Notes under the pieces: model-generated | Seen by the model: the letters and a program-made list of their open reading frames with translations, nothing else | What the model was told of the DNA's origin: nothing | The model's database searches: none | From: Christensenella sp. UBA1224 | GTDB lineage: Bacteria; Bacillota; Clostridia; Christensenellales; Aristaeellaceae | Assembly: GCA_002309235.1 (NCBI GenBank) | Contig: DBXA01000103.1 | Span: forward strand, 11,671 to 16,943 | Direction: 5' to 3' | DNA: 5,273 bases | In this document: positions 1 through 5,273 of the stretch, one piece after another | Position numbering within the stretch: position 1 is the first letter of the stretch | How the letters are laid out: each line of letters starts with the position of its first letter | Translations under genes and position numbers: made by a program

Positions 1-305
1 TAGATCAGCGAAACGCTGATCTTCTCACAGTATTTATCGAGATAAGCCTTCGTCTGCAGGTATTCTTCGGTCTCCTCCCCGGAAAGATATGCATCCAGAT
101 GATCACCGTTTACCAGAACGGCGGCAGTATCCGCCATATGGTATGTCGAAACGGCATATTCCTGCTTGAACGTCTGTGTAAATCGTGCGACGCCGAACAC
201 GCTCACCGAAAGCCCGAAGAGCACGAACAGGAACACGATGCCCCCTATGATATTGAATGCCAAACTCCGGTGCAGATGCCTGATCATCTTTATATCCACC
301 CTCAT
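1..305 (-). CDS. N-terminus of membrane-anchored sensor-type protein (partial)
   Basis: The frame is open from an ATG at 303-305 to the left edge, so only about the first 101 residues are present and the effector domain is missing. A short basic N-terminus (RHLHRS) precedes one long hydrophobic helix at about residues 15-40. A region predicted to lie outside the membrane follows (FTQTFKQEYAVSTYHMADTA, then VNGDHLDAYL and EETEEYLQTK). From memory, this arrangement resembles the extracytoplasmic segment of clostridial signalling proteins that end in SpoIIE-type phosphatase, GGDEF or similar output domains. That is inference, because no output domain is visible. The start is uncertain: the ATG at 305 has only a weak ribosome site, whereas the in-frame ATG at 285-287 (Met7) has GAGGGTGG about 8 bases upstream. 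A sigma-A-type promoter lies upstream at 353-381, so the gene probably starts its own transcript. Confidence 0.75.
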   Translation of the reverse strand, partial: MRVDIKMIRHLHRSLAFNIIGGIVFLFVLFGLSVSVFGVARFTQTFKQEYAVSTYHMADTAAVLVNGDHLDAYLSGEETEEYLQTKAYLDKYCEKISVSLI

Positions 306-352
306 TTATCCATCCGAAAGGTCAATGGTCTTGCCTCTGATCCCATGATAAA

Positions 353-381
353 AGGATAGCATACCCATTCCGGATTCTCAA
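353..381 (-). promoter_or_regulatory. Sigma-A-type promoter for the leftward sensor gene
   Basis: Read on the minus strand, TTGAGA (376-381, five of six matches to TTGACA) is followed after exactly 17 bases by TATCCT (353-358, four of six). TG lies one base before the -10, giving an extended -10 element. The stretch just upstream, about 382-417, is strongly A+T-rich and could act as an UP element. Transcription would begin near 346, about 40 bases before the first candidate start codon. No intrinsic terminator is evident between this promoter and the end of the acetyltransferase gene at 477. Confidence 0.6.
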
Positions 382-476
382 CTTATATTCTTATTTTTCG
401 CAGTAAAATATTAATATGTTCAGAGGAGCAATAATGCCGCAGAAACGGATACATACAACACGAGGGCTTTACCGGA

Positions 477-971
477 TCAATCTATCAGCCTGAGATAGTA
501 TTCGTCATTGCCTTCGTAGACACCCGTCCGTTTAAACCCATGGCGCTCATAAAACCTTCCGGCCCGGATGTTGTCCCTGTGAACGCCCAGAGCGATCGAA
601 CGCCTACCGAGTTCACAGTATACCTGTGCGATCGCCTTTTCCAGGATCTCGCCGCCGATGCCCCTATCCCTGTAAGCCCTGTCCACCGCAAAACCCATTA
701 CCCGGTAAAAGGGCTTCCCTTTCATCTCAACGGGATCCGTATCCCAGGCAAGCGCTTCCCCGATCATGATCAAGCCGACGGGCCTACCGTCGATACGAGC
801 AAGAAAAGTATGTCCGATCAGATGATGCTCCGCCCCGTAATCCGTCAATTCCATCAGGTAAGACGCGTTATCCACCCATTCTGCCGGAATGTCATCTCTG
901 TCGATCATTAACGCATCGCTATAGTTATCATGCGTCAGCTGTTCCAGCCGGATCTCTCTATCATTGTTCAT
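477..971 (-). CDS. GNAT family N-acetyltransferase
   Basis: This 164-residue single-domain protein is the usual size for a Gcn5-related acetyltransferase, which moves an acetyl group from acetyl-CoA to an amine. Motif A is clear: a beta strand (YRVMGFAVD, about 89-97) leads into RDRGIG (101-106), matching the R/Q-x-x-G-x-G/A pyrophosphate-binding loop, and then the helix GEILEKAI. Motif B follows as LGVHRDNIRAGRFYERHGF (about 128-146), with the Asn and Tyr typical of the family. The family cannot be narrowed to a substrate; small molecules, peptide N-termini and ribosomal proteins all remain possible. The ATG at 971 is chosen because an in-frame TGA lies only two codons upstream (978-980) and the first beta strand begins at once. 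No Shine-Dalgarno site precedes it, and a 14-bp palindrome overlaps the start codon. It lies 108 bases beyond the preceding leftward gene, so read-through from the argS operon is possible but unproven. Confidence 0.93.
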   Translation of the reverse strand: MNNDREIRLEQLTHDNYSDALMIDRDDIPAEWVDNASYLMELTDYGAEHHLIGHTFLARIDGRPVGLIMIGEALAWDTDPVEMKGKPFYRVMGFAVDRAYRDRGIGGEILEKAIAQVYCELGRRSIALGVHRDNIRAGRFYERHGFKRTGVYEGNDEYYLRLID

Positions 972-983
972 TTGAATTCAAAT
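970..983. repeat. 14-bp perfect palindrome over the acetyltransferase start
   Basis: ATTTGAATTCAAAT reads the same on both strands without a spacer and includes the first two bases of the acetyltransferase ATG. It occupies the place where a ribosome site would be expected. It could be a binding site for a dimeric repressor. Equally, its A+T content makes chance formation possible. Confidence 0.5.
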
Positions 984-1026
984 CGGACGAAAAACAAAAC
1001 GCAGATCACGTCTGGTCTTTCGTCCG
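984..1026. repeat. Inverted repeat with 9-bp arms between two leftward genes
   Basis: CGGACGAAA at 984-992 is the exact reverse complement of TTTCGTCCG at 1018-1026, with a 25-base spacer. Inside the spacer, CAGA (1002-1005) and TCTG (1011-1014) can form a smaller stem. On the minus strand this inner hairpin can be extended with one bulge by pairing AAGAC with GTTTT. It then runs into a T-rich stretch, TTTTGTTTTT. The element could therefore be a weak terminator for the gene ending at 1080, or a folded leader in front of the acetyltransferase. No convincing promoter was found in the gap 972-1079. Confidence 0.5.
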
Positions 1027-1079
1027 TTCCCCGTTCGTGTGGAATTTGTCAGGCTTCCATCAGGTTGTCTTATGTCCTG

Positions 1080-1553
1080 TTATTTGGCTTCCGAGTATGT
1101 CTTTATGCCAAACGCATAGTACTCAGCCCATACCTTATGCCCCTTCGCGGCAAGAGAACTGTCCGCCAGTATCACGATATCGGCTTTTGAGGAGCCCATT
1201 GCCCTTATATCGTCGAATCTGTCATTGAGGAGCACATAGTCTCCTTCGAGGGGAGACACGCCCGCGGTGATCCATTCGCACGGAAGTATACCGTATGACC
1301 TTGCTTCCGCTGTGATCACGATAAAGGAATAATCCTCTATCTCAAGGCTTGCAGGCTTTCGCCAGCACACAGCATCCAATTCTCCGGAGCCAAGCCTTGC
1401 TACAGCCTTTTCGAATTCTTCCGGGTGATCTGATGCGGCTATGATGTCTTCTGATATGACCGTCAGACGCAGGTGCGCCCCCCAAATCAGCCACGTCAGT
1501 GTCACCGCTGCAATGAGAGTAAGGACAGCGAGCGTTTTCGCGAGTGTCTTCAT
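1080..1553 (-). CDS. Unrecognised small membrane-anchored protein downstream of argS
   Basis: The family is not recognised. From the ATG at 1553 the product is 157 residues. A short basic start (MKTLAK) leads into one hydrophobic helix at about residues 7-28, with no obvious signal-peptidase or lipobox site, so it is probably an N-terminal anchor or uncleaved signal. The remainder, predicted outside the cytoplasm, has alternating hydrophobic segments (YSFIVITAEA, GDYVLLNDRF, KADIVILADS) suggesting a small alpha/beta or beta-rich domain. It holds two cysteines at about 63 and 92. A GTG at 1559 overlaps the argS stop by four bases, but GGAGAG in the last argS codons lies about nine bases before the ATG and only about three before the GTG, which favours the ATG. 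Either way it is almost certainly co-transcribed and translationally coupled with argS. This need not mean a shared function. Confidence 0.8.
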   Translation of the reverse strand: MKTLAKTLAVLTLIAAVTLTWLIWGAHLRLTVISEDIIAASDHPEEFEKAVARLGSGELDAVCWRKPASLEIEDYSFIVITAEARSYGILPCEWITAGVSPLEGDYVLLNDRFDDIRAMGSSKADIVILADSSLAAKGHKVWAEYYAFGIKTYSEAK

Positions 1554-1555
1554 AC

Positions 1556-3262
1556 TCACATTCTCTCCGGCGCCGCAACGCCTATCAGGCCAAGCGCATT
1601 GCCCAGCGTCTGTCTCGCCGCTTCCGTCAGCTCCACCCTCGCCTTACGCACGGCTGCATCGTCATCCAGTATGCGGATGTCATAATAGAAGCGGTTAAAT
1701 GCCTTGGAAAGCTCCGCAGTATAGCGGGTGATCATAGAAGGCTCATTGCGGTCCGCCGCCTCGTGTACGAGAGCGGGGAACTGCTCGAGCAGCCTTACGA
1801 CGTCCTGTGCCTGCGGGTCGGACAACGCTCTGTAATCCGGCTGTGCGTCGATCGTACCGGCTTTGCGCAATACGCTCGAAGATCTCGCATAGGTATACTG
1901 TGCATACGGGCCTGTCTCGCCGTCAAAGGAAAGCGCGCGGTCCCAGCTGAAATCCGTATCCTTTATGCGGTTGTTATACAGCATGAAGTATACCACGGCT
2001 CCCACGCCGATCTGGCGCGCGATCTCTTCTTTGTTTTCGAGATCAGGCGTCTTTTCATTGATGATATCGAGCGATTTCTGTATAGACGTATTGAGCAGAT
2101 CCTCCAGATACACGATATGGCCTTCGCGTGTGGAAAGCGCCTGTCCTTCATAGGACACCATGCCGAAATTGACATGGATGCAGCCCTTGCTCCAATCCCA
2201 GCCAAGCAGCTCCATCACCTTGAACAGCTGCTTGAAATGCAGATCCTGCTGATACGCGACCACGTACAGGCACTTATCGAAATGATAAGTATCATGGCGG
2301 TATTTGGCTGCTGCGAGATCTCTCGTTGCATAAAGAGACGCGCCATCCGAACGCAGCATGATGAAGGGAGGCATACCGTATTCTTCGAGATCTACGATCC
2401 TTGCGCCTTGGTCCTCCTTGAGAAGGCCTTTCTCAGCCACTTCTTCTATGACAGGCTCCATCTTGTCATTGTAAAAGCTCTCGCCGGCATAGGAATCGAA
2501 TTTGACGCCTAATATCTCATATACCTTTTCCGCATCTGCGAGAGTAACCCTCTTGAACCAATTGAATATTTCAAGCGCTTCCTCATTTCCATCCTCTATA
2601 GCCTTAAACCAGGCGCGCCCCTTGTCATTCAGGGATTCATCCGTCTTCGCCTCAGTATTGAAACGGACGTAGAGCTTCACCATCTCGTCTACACCGCCCT
2701 TTTCGACGGTCTCCCTGTCCCCCCACATCTTATAGGCAGCGATCATCTTTCCGAACTGTGTACCCCAGTCGCCCAGGTGATTGATCGATACCGTATCGTA
2801 GCCCAGGAACGCATAGATATTCTTTAAGGCATTGCCTATCACAGTGGAAGGAAGATGCCCTATATGGAAGCGTTTCGCGATATTGATCGAGGAATAATCC
2901 AGGCAGACAGTCTTCCCTCTGCCTTCCTCACTGCCGCCGTAGCGATCCCCGGCGCGGAGCACTTCCTTTACGACCTCACCTGCGTATAATGCCCTGTCGA
3001 TATAAAAGTTCAGGTACCCCTTCACGGATTCTATCCTGCCCGGAAATCCTTCTATCGCCGCGGCAAGCGTATCTGCTATCATAGGCGGCGCTTTATGAAG
3101 TACCTTCGCAAGCTTAAAACACGGAAAGGCATAATCACCCATCGCGCTGTCCGGCGGCAATTCCAATGCGCCAAAGACCGTCTCCTCTGTTACCGATGTT
3201 TCACCGAAGGCAGTCCCAAGCGCGGATACGATGCCCGCAGTGATAAGCTTTTTAAAATCCAT
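1556..3262 (-). CDS. argS: Arginyl-tRNA synthetase
   Basis: This class I aminoacyl-tRNA synthetase charges tRNA-Arg with arginine, using ATP, in the cytoplasm. At 568 residues it is full length for the bacterial enzyme. The N-terminal additional domain (about 1-110, including GDYAFPCFKLAK) recognises the tRNA elbow in this family. The catalytic core carries DYSSINIAKRFHIGHLPST (about 122-140) with the HIGH signature at 133-136, then NHLGDWGTQFGK (161-172). The second signature is degenerate, as is common in ArgRS: ALSTREG at about 375-381 replaces KMSKS. The DALR anticodon-binding domain runs from about 450 (GETGPYAQYTYARSSS) to the typical C-terminus APERM. The start at 3262 is supported by AGAGGTG seven bases upstream. 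A promoter lies at 3294-3322, giving a leader of only about 25 bases. That leaves no room for a T-box, so no tRNA-sensing control is visible here. A small membrane-protein gene follows directly. Confidence 0.98.
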   Translation of the reverse strand: MDFKKLITAGIVSALGTAFGETSVTEETVFGALELPPDSAMGDYAFPCFKLAKVLHKAPPMIADTLAAAIEGFPGRIESVKGYLNFYIDRALYAGEVVKEVLRAGDRYGGSEEGRGKTVCLDYSSINIAKRFHIGHLPSTVIGNALKNIYAFLGYDTVSINHLGDWGTQFGKMIAAYKMWGDRETVEKGGVDEMVKLYVRFNTEAKTDESLNDKGRAWFKAIEDGNEEALEIFNWFKRVTLADAEKVYEILGVKFDSYAGESFYNDKMEPVIEEVAEKGLLKEDQGARIVDLEEYGMPPFIMLRSDGASLYATRDLAAAKYRHDTYHFDKCLYVVAYQQDLHFKQLFKVMELLGWDWSKGCIHVNFGMVSYEGQALSTREGHIVYLEDLLNTSIQKSLDIINEKTPDLENKEEIARQIGVGAVVYFMLYNNRIKDTDFSWDRALSFDGETGPYAQYTYARSSSVLRKAGTIDAQPDYRALSDPQAQDVVRLLEQFPALVHEAADRNEPSMITRYTAELSKAFNRFYYDIRILDDDAAVRKARVELTEAARQTLGNALGLIGVAAPERM

Positions 3263-3293
3263 TCATCTGCACCTCTTTGCTGCTGATGCCGGA

Positions 3294-3322
3294 AGTATAT
3301 CATCAGGGTGTAAAATCCGCAA
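3294..3322 (-). promoter_or_regulatory. Promoter of argS (extended -10)
   Basis: On the minus strand, TTGCGG (3317-3322, three of six consensus matches) is followed after 17 bases by TATACT (3294-3299, five of six). TGA immediately before the hexamer gives an extended -10. Expected transcription start is near 3287, about 25 bases before the argS ATG. The -35 hexamer lies inside the spacer of the rightward promoter, so the two promoters share DNA. Confidence 0.6.
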
Positions 3323-3330
3323 CATATATG

Positions 3331-3339
3331 TGATATAAT
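3331..3339 (+). promoter_or_regulatory. Extended -10 promoter of the histidine kinase gene
   Basis: TGATATAAT is a perfect extended -10 (TG, one base, then TATAAT at 3334-3339). No good -35 hexamer is found at 16-18 bases upstream; the expected place reads TAAAAT (3311-3316). A missing -35 is tolerated by extended -10 promoters and may mean dependence on an activator. Expected transcription start is near 3346, inside the palindrome at 3343-3355. Confidence 0.65.
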
Positions 3340-3342
3340 AGT

Positions 3343-3355
3343 CAGGAAATTCCTG
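3343..3355. repeat. 13-bp palindrome at the predicted kinase transcription start
   Basis: CAGGAAATTCCTG consists of perfect 6-bp arms (CAGGAA and TTCCTG) around a single A. It lies directly after the rightward -10 hexamer and over the predicted start of transcription, the position of a typical repressor operator. It ends five bases before the kinase Shine-Dalgarno sequence at 3361-3366. No regulator gene for it is in the window, so an operator role is inference. Confidence 0.45.
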
Positions 3356-3374
3356 CTCGAAAGGAGCACGGCAT

Positions 3375-4232
3375 TTGAAGATCACAAAGAAAAAACGGTC
3401 AACAGACCTTAAAAGGATCACGACCTACGCGATCGTTATCAACGCGCTGCAGATCGCTGCCATGTCATCTGTCGTCGTAAGCCTGCTCCTGTCAGGCCGT
3501 ATAGACAATTACTACGAGGGCACTCTCCTTGCCGTCTGCACCGTGATCGTATTGTCCGGTGCGGTGTTCGATATCATCGACGCCATAGGAGCCAGGCGGC
3601 TTAGTGAGGAACGTGAGCTCGTCGCCGATTCTCTGCGTCTCACAGAGGAGCTCAATCTGACACTTCGCAAGCAGAGGCATGATTTCATGAACCATCTGCA
3701 GGTGGTATTCGGCCTGATCGAGCTCGACCAAAAGGATGAAGCACGTTCCTACGTGGAGCGTATCTACGGAGATATCCGTAAGGTTGGCCATTTCATGAAA
3801 ACGGCACACCCGGCCCTCAATGCCCTCATCGCGGCAAAGAGCGCCGATTGCGAGGCAAAGCACATCCGCTTTACGACGGACATCTCATCCGACTGGGAGG
3901 GAATACCCGTGCCCGCATGGGAGCTGTGCCGTGTCTTCGGAAACCTTCTCGACAATGCGATAGAGGCCCTTGAAGGTACCCGGGATCCTGAGATCACCTT
4001 CCGATTGTCCGAAGGCGTTGCTGCATATACCTTCTCCATAGAAGACAACGGACCTGCTCTTCCCGATGAAGAAGCTGTCTTCAAACCCGGTTATACTACA
4101 AAGGCGGATGGGCACGGTATGGGCCTTGCGATCGTGAAAGACATCCTGACGGGAGCAGGCGGCATGATCGAAGGAAAGAATACTCCCGGAAAAACGGTAT
4201 TTTCCGGGAGCATTCCAAGAAAGAACAGCTGA
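3375..4232 (+). CDS. Sensor histidine kinase, Spo0B-like GHKL type (orphan)
   Basis: This 285-residue membrane kinase has two predicted transmembrane helices (about 15-40 and 48-72) joined by only a few residues, so there is essentially no extracellular sensing domain. A likely coiled-coil linker (about 75-100) leads to the phosphoacceptor region RHDFMNHLQVV (101-111), with His102 as probable phosphorylated residue, as in Spo0B/CitA-type kinases. The ATP-binding domain is complete: N box with Asn190 and Asn194 (GNLLDNAIEAL), G1 box EDNG (223-226), F box FKPGYTTK (236-243) and G2 box GHGMGLAIVK (246-255). The start is TTG at 3375-3377, supported by AAGGAG eight bases upstream. Lengths and motifs suggest an active enzyme that phosphorylates a response regulator, but none is encoded next to it. 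The signal may be membrane state, a membrane partner protein or an intracellular cue. It is divergent from argS and followed by a strong terminator. Confidence 0.93.
   Translation: MKITKKKRSTDLKRITTYAIVINALQIAAMSSVVVSLLLSGRIDNYYEGTLLAVCTVIVLSGAVFDIIDAIGARRLSEERELVADSLRLTEELNLTLRKQRHDFMNHLQVVFGLIELDQKDEARSYVERIYGDIRKVGHFMKTAHPALNALIAAKSADCEAKHIRFTTDISSDWEGIPVPAWELCRVFGNLLDNAIEALEGTRDPEITFRLSEGVAAYTFSIEDNGPALPDEEAVFKPGYTTKADGHGMGLAIVKDILTGAGGMIEGKNTPGKTVFSGSIPRKNS
4178..4215 (-). terminator. Inverted repeat in kinase 3' end, possible leftward terminator
   Basis: CTCCCGGAAAA (4183-4193) pairs perfectly with TTTTCCGGGAG (4200-4210) over a 6-base loop. Beyond one mismatch, GAAT (4178-4181) pairs with ATTC (4212-4215), giving 15 of 16 paired positions. 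It lies inside the kinase coding sequence, about 15 bases before its stop. On the plus strand no T-tract follows. On the minus strand the inner stem is followed by TATTCTTTCCTT, a moderately U-rich tail. It could therefore terminate the leftward Ig-like gene that ends at 4278. The alternative is an incidental or RNA-stabilising hairpin at the kinase mRNA 3' end. Confidence 0.45.
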
Positions 4233-4241
4233 TCTTTGAGT

Positions 4242-4283
4242 ACAGCGGATGCCGAAAGGGAGGCATCCGCTGTTGTTTTATTT
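4242..4283 (+). terminator. Intrinsic terminator of the histidine kinase gene
   Basis: ACAGCGGATGCC (4242-4253) and GGCATCCGCTGT (4262-4273) form a perfect, GC-rich 12-bp stem with an 8-base loop. It is followed on the plus strand by TGTTTTATTT (4274-4283). It begins ten bases after the kinase stop codon. The U-tract is also the last codons and stop (TAA, 4278-4280) of the convergent leftward gene. On the minus strand the stem is followed by no T-run, so it is directional. Confidence 0.9.
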
Positions 4284-5273
4284 CGGCACGTAAACATCCA
4301 TATACCTGCAGATCAGCAATGGATAGTTGTTCGCCTCGTAGTAGTAGTCCCCATTGACATCGGCGTACGCCTTATATTGTATCTCACGATCAAAGGACGC
4401 GGTACCGGACATATTGAGCAGCACCACCAGCTTGACATCTTCACTGTTGCCGACATTCATGACCACATACTGATCGTCACCCGATGTAAACACATCGTAT
4501 ATCGTGCCGATACACTGGAACACGCGTCCCTGCCACTGCGTGTAGAGGCTCCTGAGCTGTGTGTAATCCATCAGCCACGCTCTGGATGAATACTCCGCAA
4601 GTGACGGCACATAGTACACTCTGAAGGATATGATGCTGTCCGCATATCCCTCTTTGACTGCCCTGAAGCGTACGGTATTATATCCGACCGTAGAGAATTT
4701 CGCCTTGAATTCGAAATCGCCGTCGCTGTCGACCTTGATAGAGCCGGATTCATGTGCTGTATCCACCACGAGCGTTGCCGTAGGATCGATCTTTCCTTTT
4801 ATCGCGAGCAATGAACGGGTAGAAGAATACTTGGTATTCGCGCTGAGCTCCAGATTGATCTCCATAACGGGCCTGTACAGTATGATATCCATACGGGTAT
4901 CCTTATGATGATCCGTAGACGCGTATACGCTGATCCTGTTATCGCCCTGCGGGAGCACGTTCACGTTGACAGCGACTTTTCCCTCGCGGTCCACTTCTTT
5001 TGAGATATCCTCACCGTTGATGAGCACCATAGTCCCGGGCACGACCTGCATGCTTATCTCATATACGCTCGAATATACCGTTTCCGTCTGGTTGGATGGC
5101 GTGATCAGCGTCACGGGCGTATACGGCGTTTTGACCTCAAGCTCTATGATCGGCATTTCCACCACGCTGCCATCTTCACGGTAAGCGGTAGGCGTGAGCT
5201 GGATCACGGCGGAATCCACATCCTCCGGGTTCAGGTCGAACCAGAAGCTGTCTTCCACCTCTATGCGCACGAG
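4278..5273 (-). CDS. Ig-like domain protein, C-terminal part (partial)
   Basis: The frame is open to the right edge: the last codon seen is CTC and no stop or clear ribosome site is present. The true N-terminus is therefore outside the window, and about 331 residues are seen. The protein is beta-rich. A first Ig-like region (about 45-140) includes TPYTPVTLITPSNQTETVYS, VPGTMVLINGEDIS and LPQGDNRISVYAS. This pattern is like bacterial Ig-like or glucodextranase-B-type domains, with an Ω-shaped VxING loop and the NRISVYA strand. A second such region (about 145-222) contains IKGKIDPTATLVVD, DSDGDFEFKAKF and GYNTVRFRAVKEGY. The last 100 residues differ: a WQGRVFQCIGTIYDVF strand, DDQYVVMNVG, and IQYKAYADVNGDYYY then PLLICRYMDVYV, which could be an OB-like barrel. 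No LPXTG or cell-wall anchor is at the C-terminus, so any membrane anchor must be N-terminal. Function unknown; a cell-surface role is inferred. Confidence 0.85.
   Translation of the reverse strand, partial: LVRIEVEDSFWFDLNPEDVDSAVIQLTPTAYREDGSVVEMPIIELEVKTPYTPVTLITPSNQTETVYSSVYEISMQVVPGTMVLINGEDISKEVDREGKVAVNVNVLPQGDNRISVYASTDHHKDTRMDIILYRPVMEINLELSANTKYSSTRSLLAIKGKIDPTATLVVDTAHESGSIKVDSDGDFEFKAKFSTVGYNTVRFRAVKEGYADSIISFRVYYVPSLAEYSSRAWLMDYTQLRSLYTQWQGRVFQCIGTIYDVFTSGDDQYVVMNVGNSEDVKLVVLLNMSGTASFDREIQYKAYADVNGDYYYEANNYPLLICRYMDVYVPK

Noticed and set aside
99..359. Plus-strand frame of 86 codons at the left end
   Set aside because: It is antisense to the partial sensor gene, which has a membrane helix and its own promoter. 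The His- and Pro-rich product looks like a shadow frame.
540..911. Plus-strand frame of 123 codons opposite the acetyltransferase
   Set aside because: It mirrors the GNAT coding sequence and has no domain features; the minus-strand frame has clear motifs A and B.
1544..2512. Long plus-strand open frame (322 codons) opposite argS
   Set aside because: It lies wholly antisense to a complete, motif-rich ArgRS. Its Arg-, His- and Ile-rich product has no recognisable domain and no ribosome site was evident.
3492..3863. Minus-strand frame of 123 codons opposite the histidine kinase
   Set aside because: The plus-strand kinase is complete with all boxes; the antisense product shows nothing recognisable.
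1..5273. Mobile element, CRISPR array, tRNA or defence system
   Set aside because: No transposase or integrase motifs, no tandem repeats with regular spacers, no tRNA-like cloverleaf and no nuclease or toxin-antitoxin signatures were seen.

Overview
The window looks like ordinary chromosomal DNA from a Gram-positive anaerobe of the class Clostridia, most likely a Lachnospiraceae-type bacterium. This is inferred from the clostridial form of ArgRS, a short GHKL sensor kinase with a Spo0B-like histidine box, Shine-Dalgarno sites close to AGGAGG, a TTG start, and base composition near 50% GC. The genus cannot be named from sequence alone.

Layout, left to right. (1) Positions 1-305, minus strand: the N-terminus of a membrane-anchored sensor-type protein that runs off the left edge, with a good sigma-A promoter at 353-381. 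(2) 477-971, minus: a GNAT N-acetyltransferase. (3) 972-1079: a 108-bp gap with a 9-bp inverted repeat and a 14-bp palindrome that overlaps the acetyltransferase start codon. (4) 1080-1553, minus: an unrecognised small membrane-anchored protein, translationally coupled to the gene before it. (5) 1556-3262, minus: argS, arginyl-tRNA synthetase. (6) 3263-3374: a compact divergent control region with back-to-back extended -10 promoters and a 13-bp palindrome at the expected start of the rightward transcript. (7) 3375-4232, plus: an orphan two-helix sensor histidine kinase. (8) 4178-4283: two strong inverted repeats serving the convergent 3' ends. (9) 4278-5273, minus: the C-terminal part of a probable surface protein with two Ig-like beta-sandwich regions and a possible OB-like C-terminal domain, cut by the right edge.

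How the genes may work together. argS and the small membrane protein form one leftward operon. The acetyltransferase could be read through from it or expressed separately. The kinase is transcribed away from argS from an adjoining promoter, and no response regulator is visible. The kinase and the Ig-like protein converge with almost no spacing, so each strand's terminator sits in or against the other gene. I see no mobile element, CRISPR array, tRNA, rRNA, riboswitch or convincing novel multi-gene system. The points most worth checking are the divergent promoter block, the palindromes, the interlocked terminators and the two unrecognised extracytoplasmic proteins.
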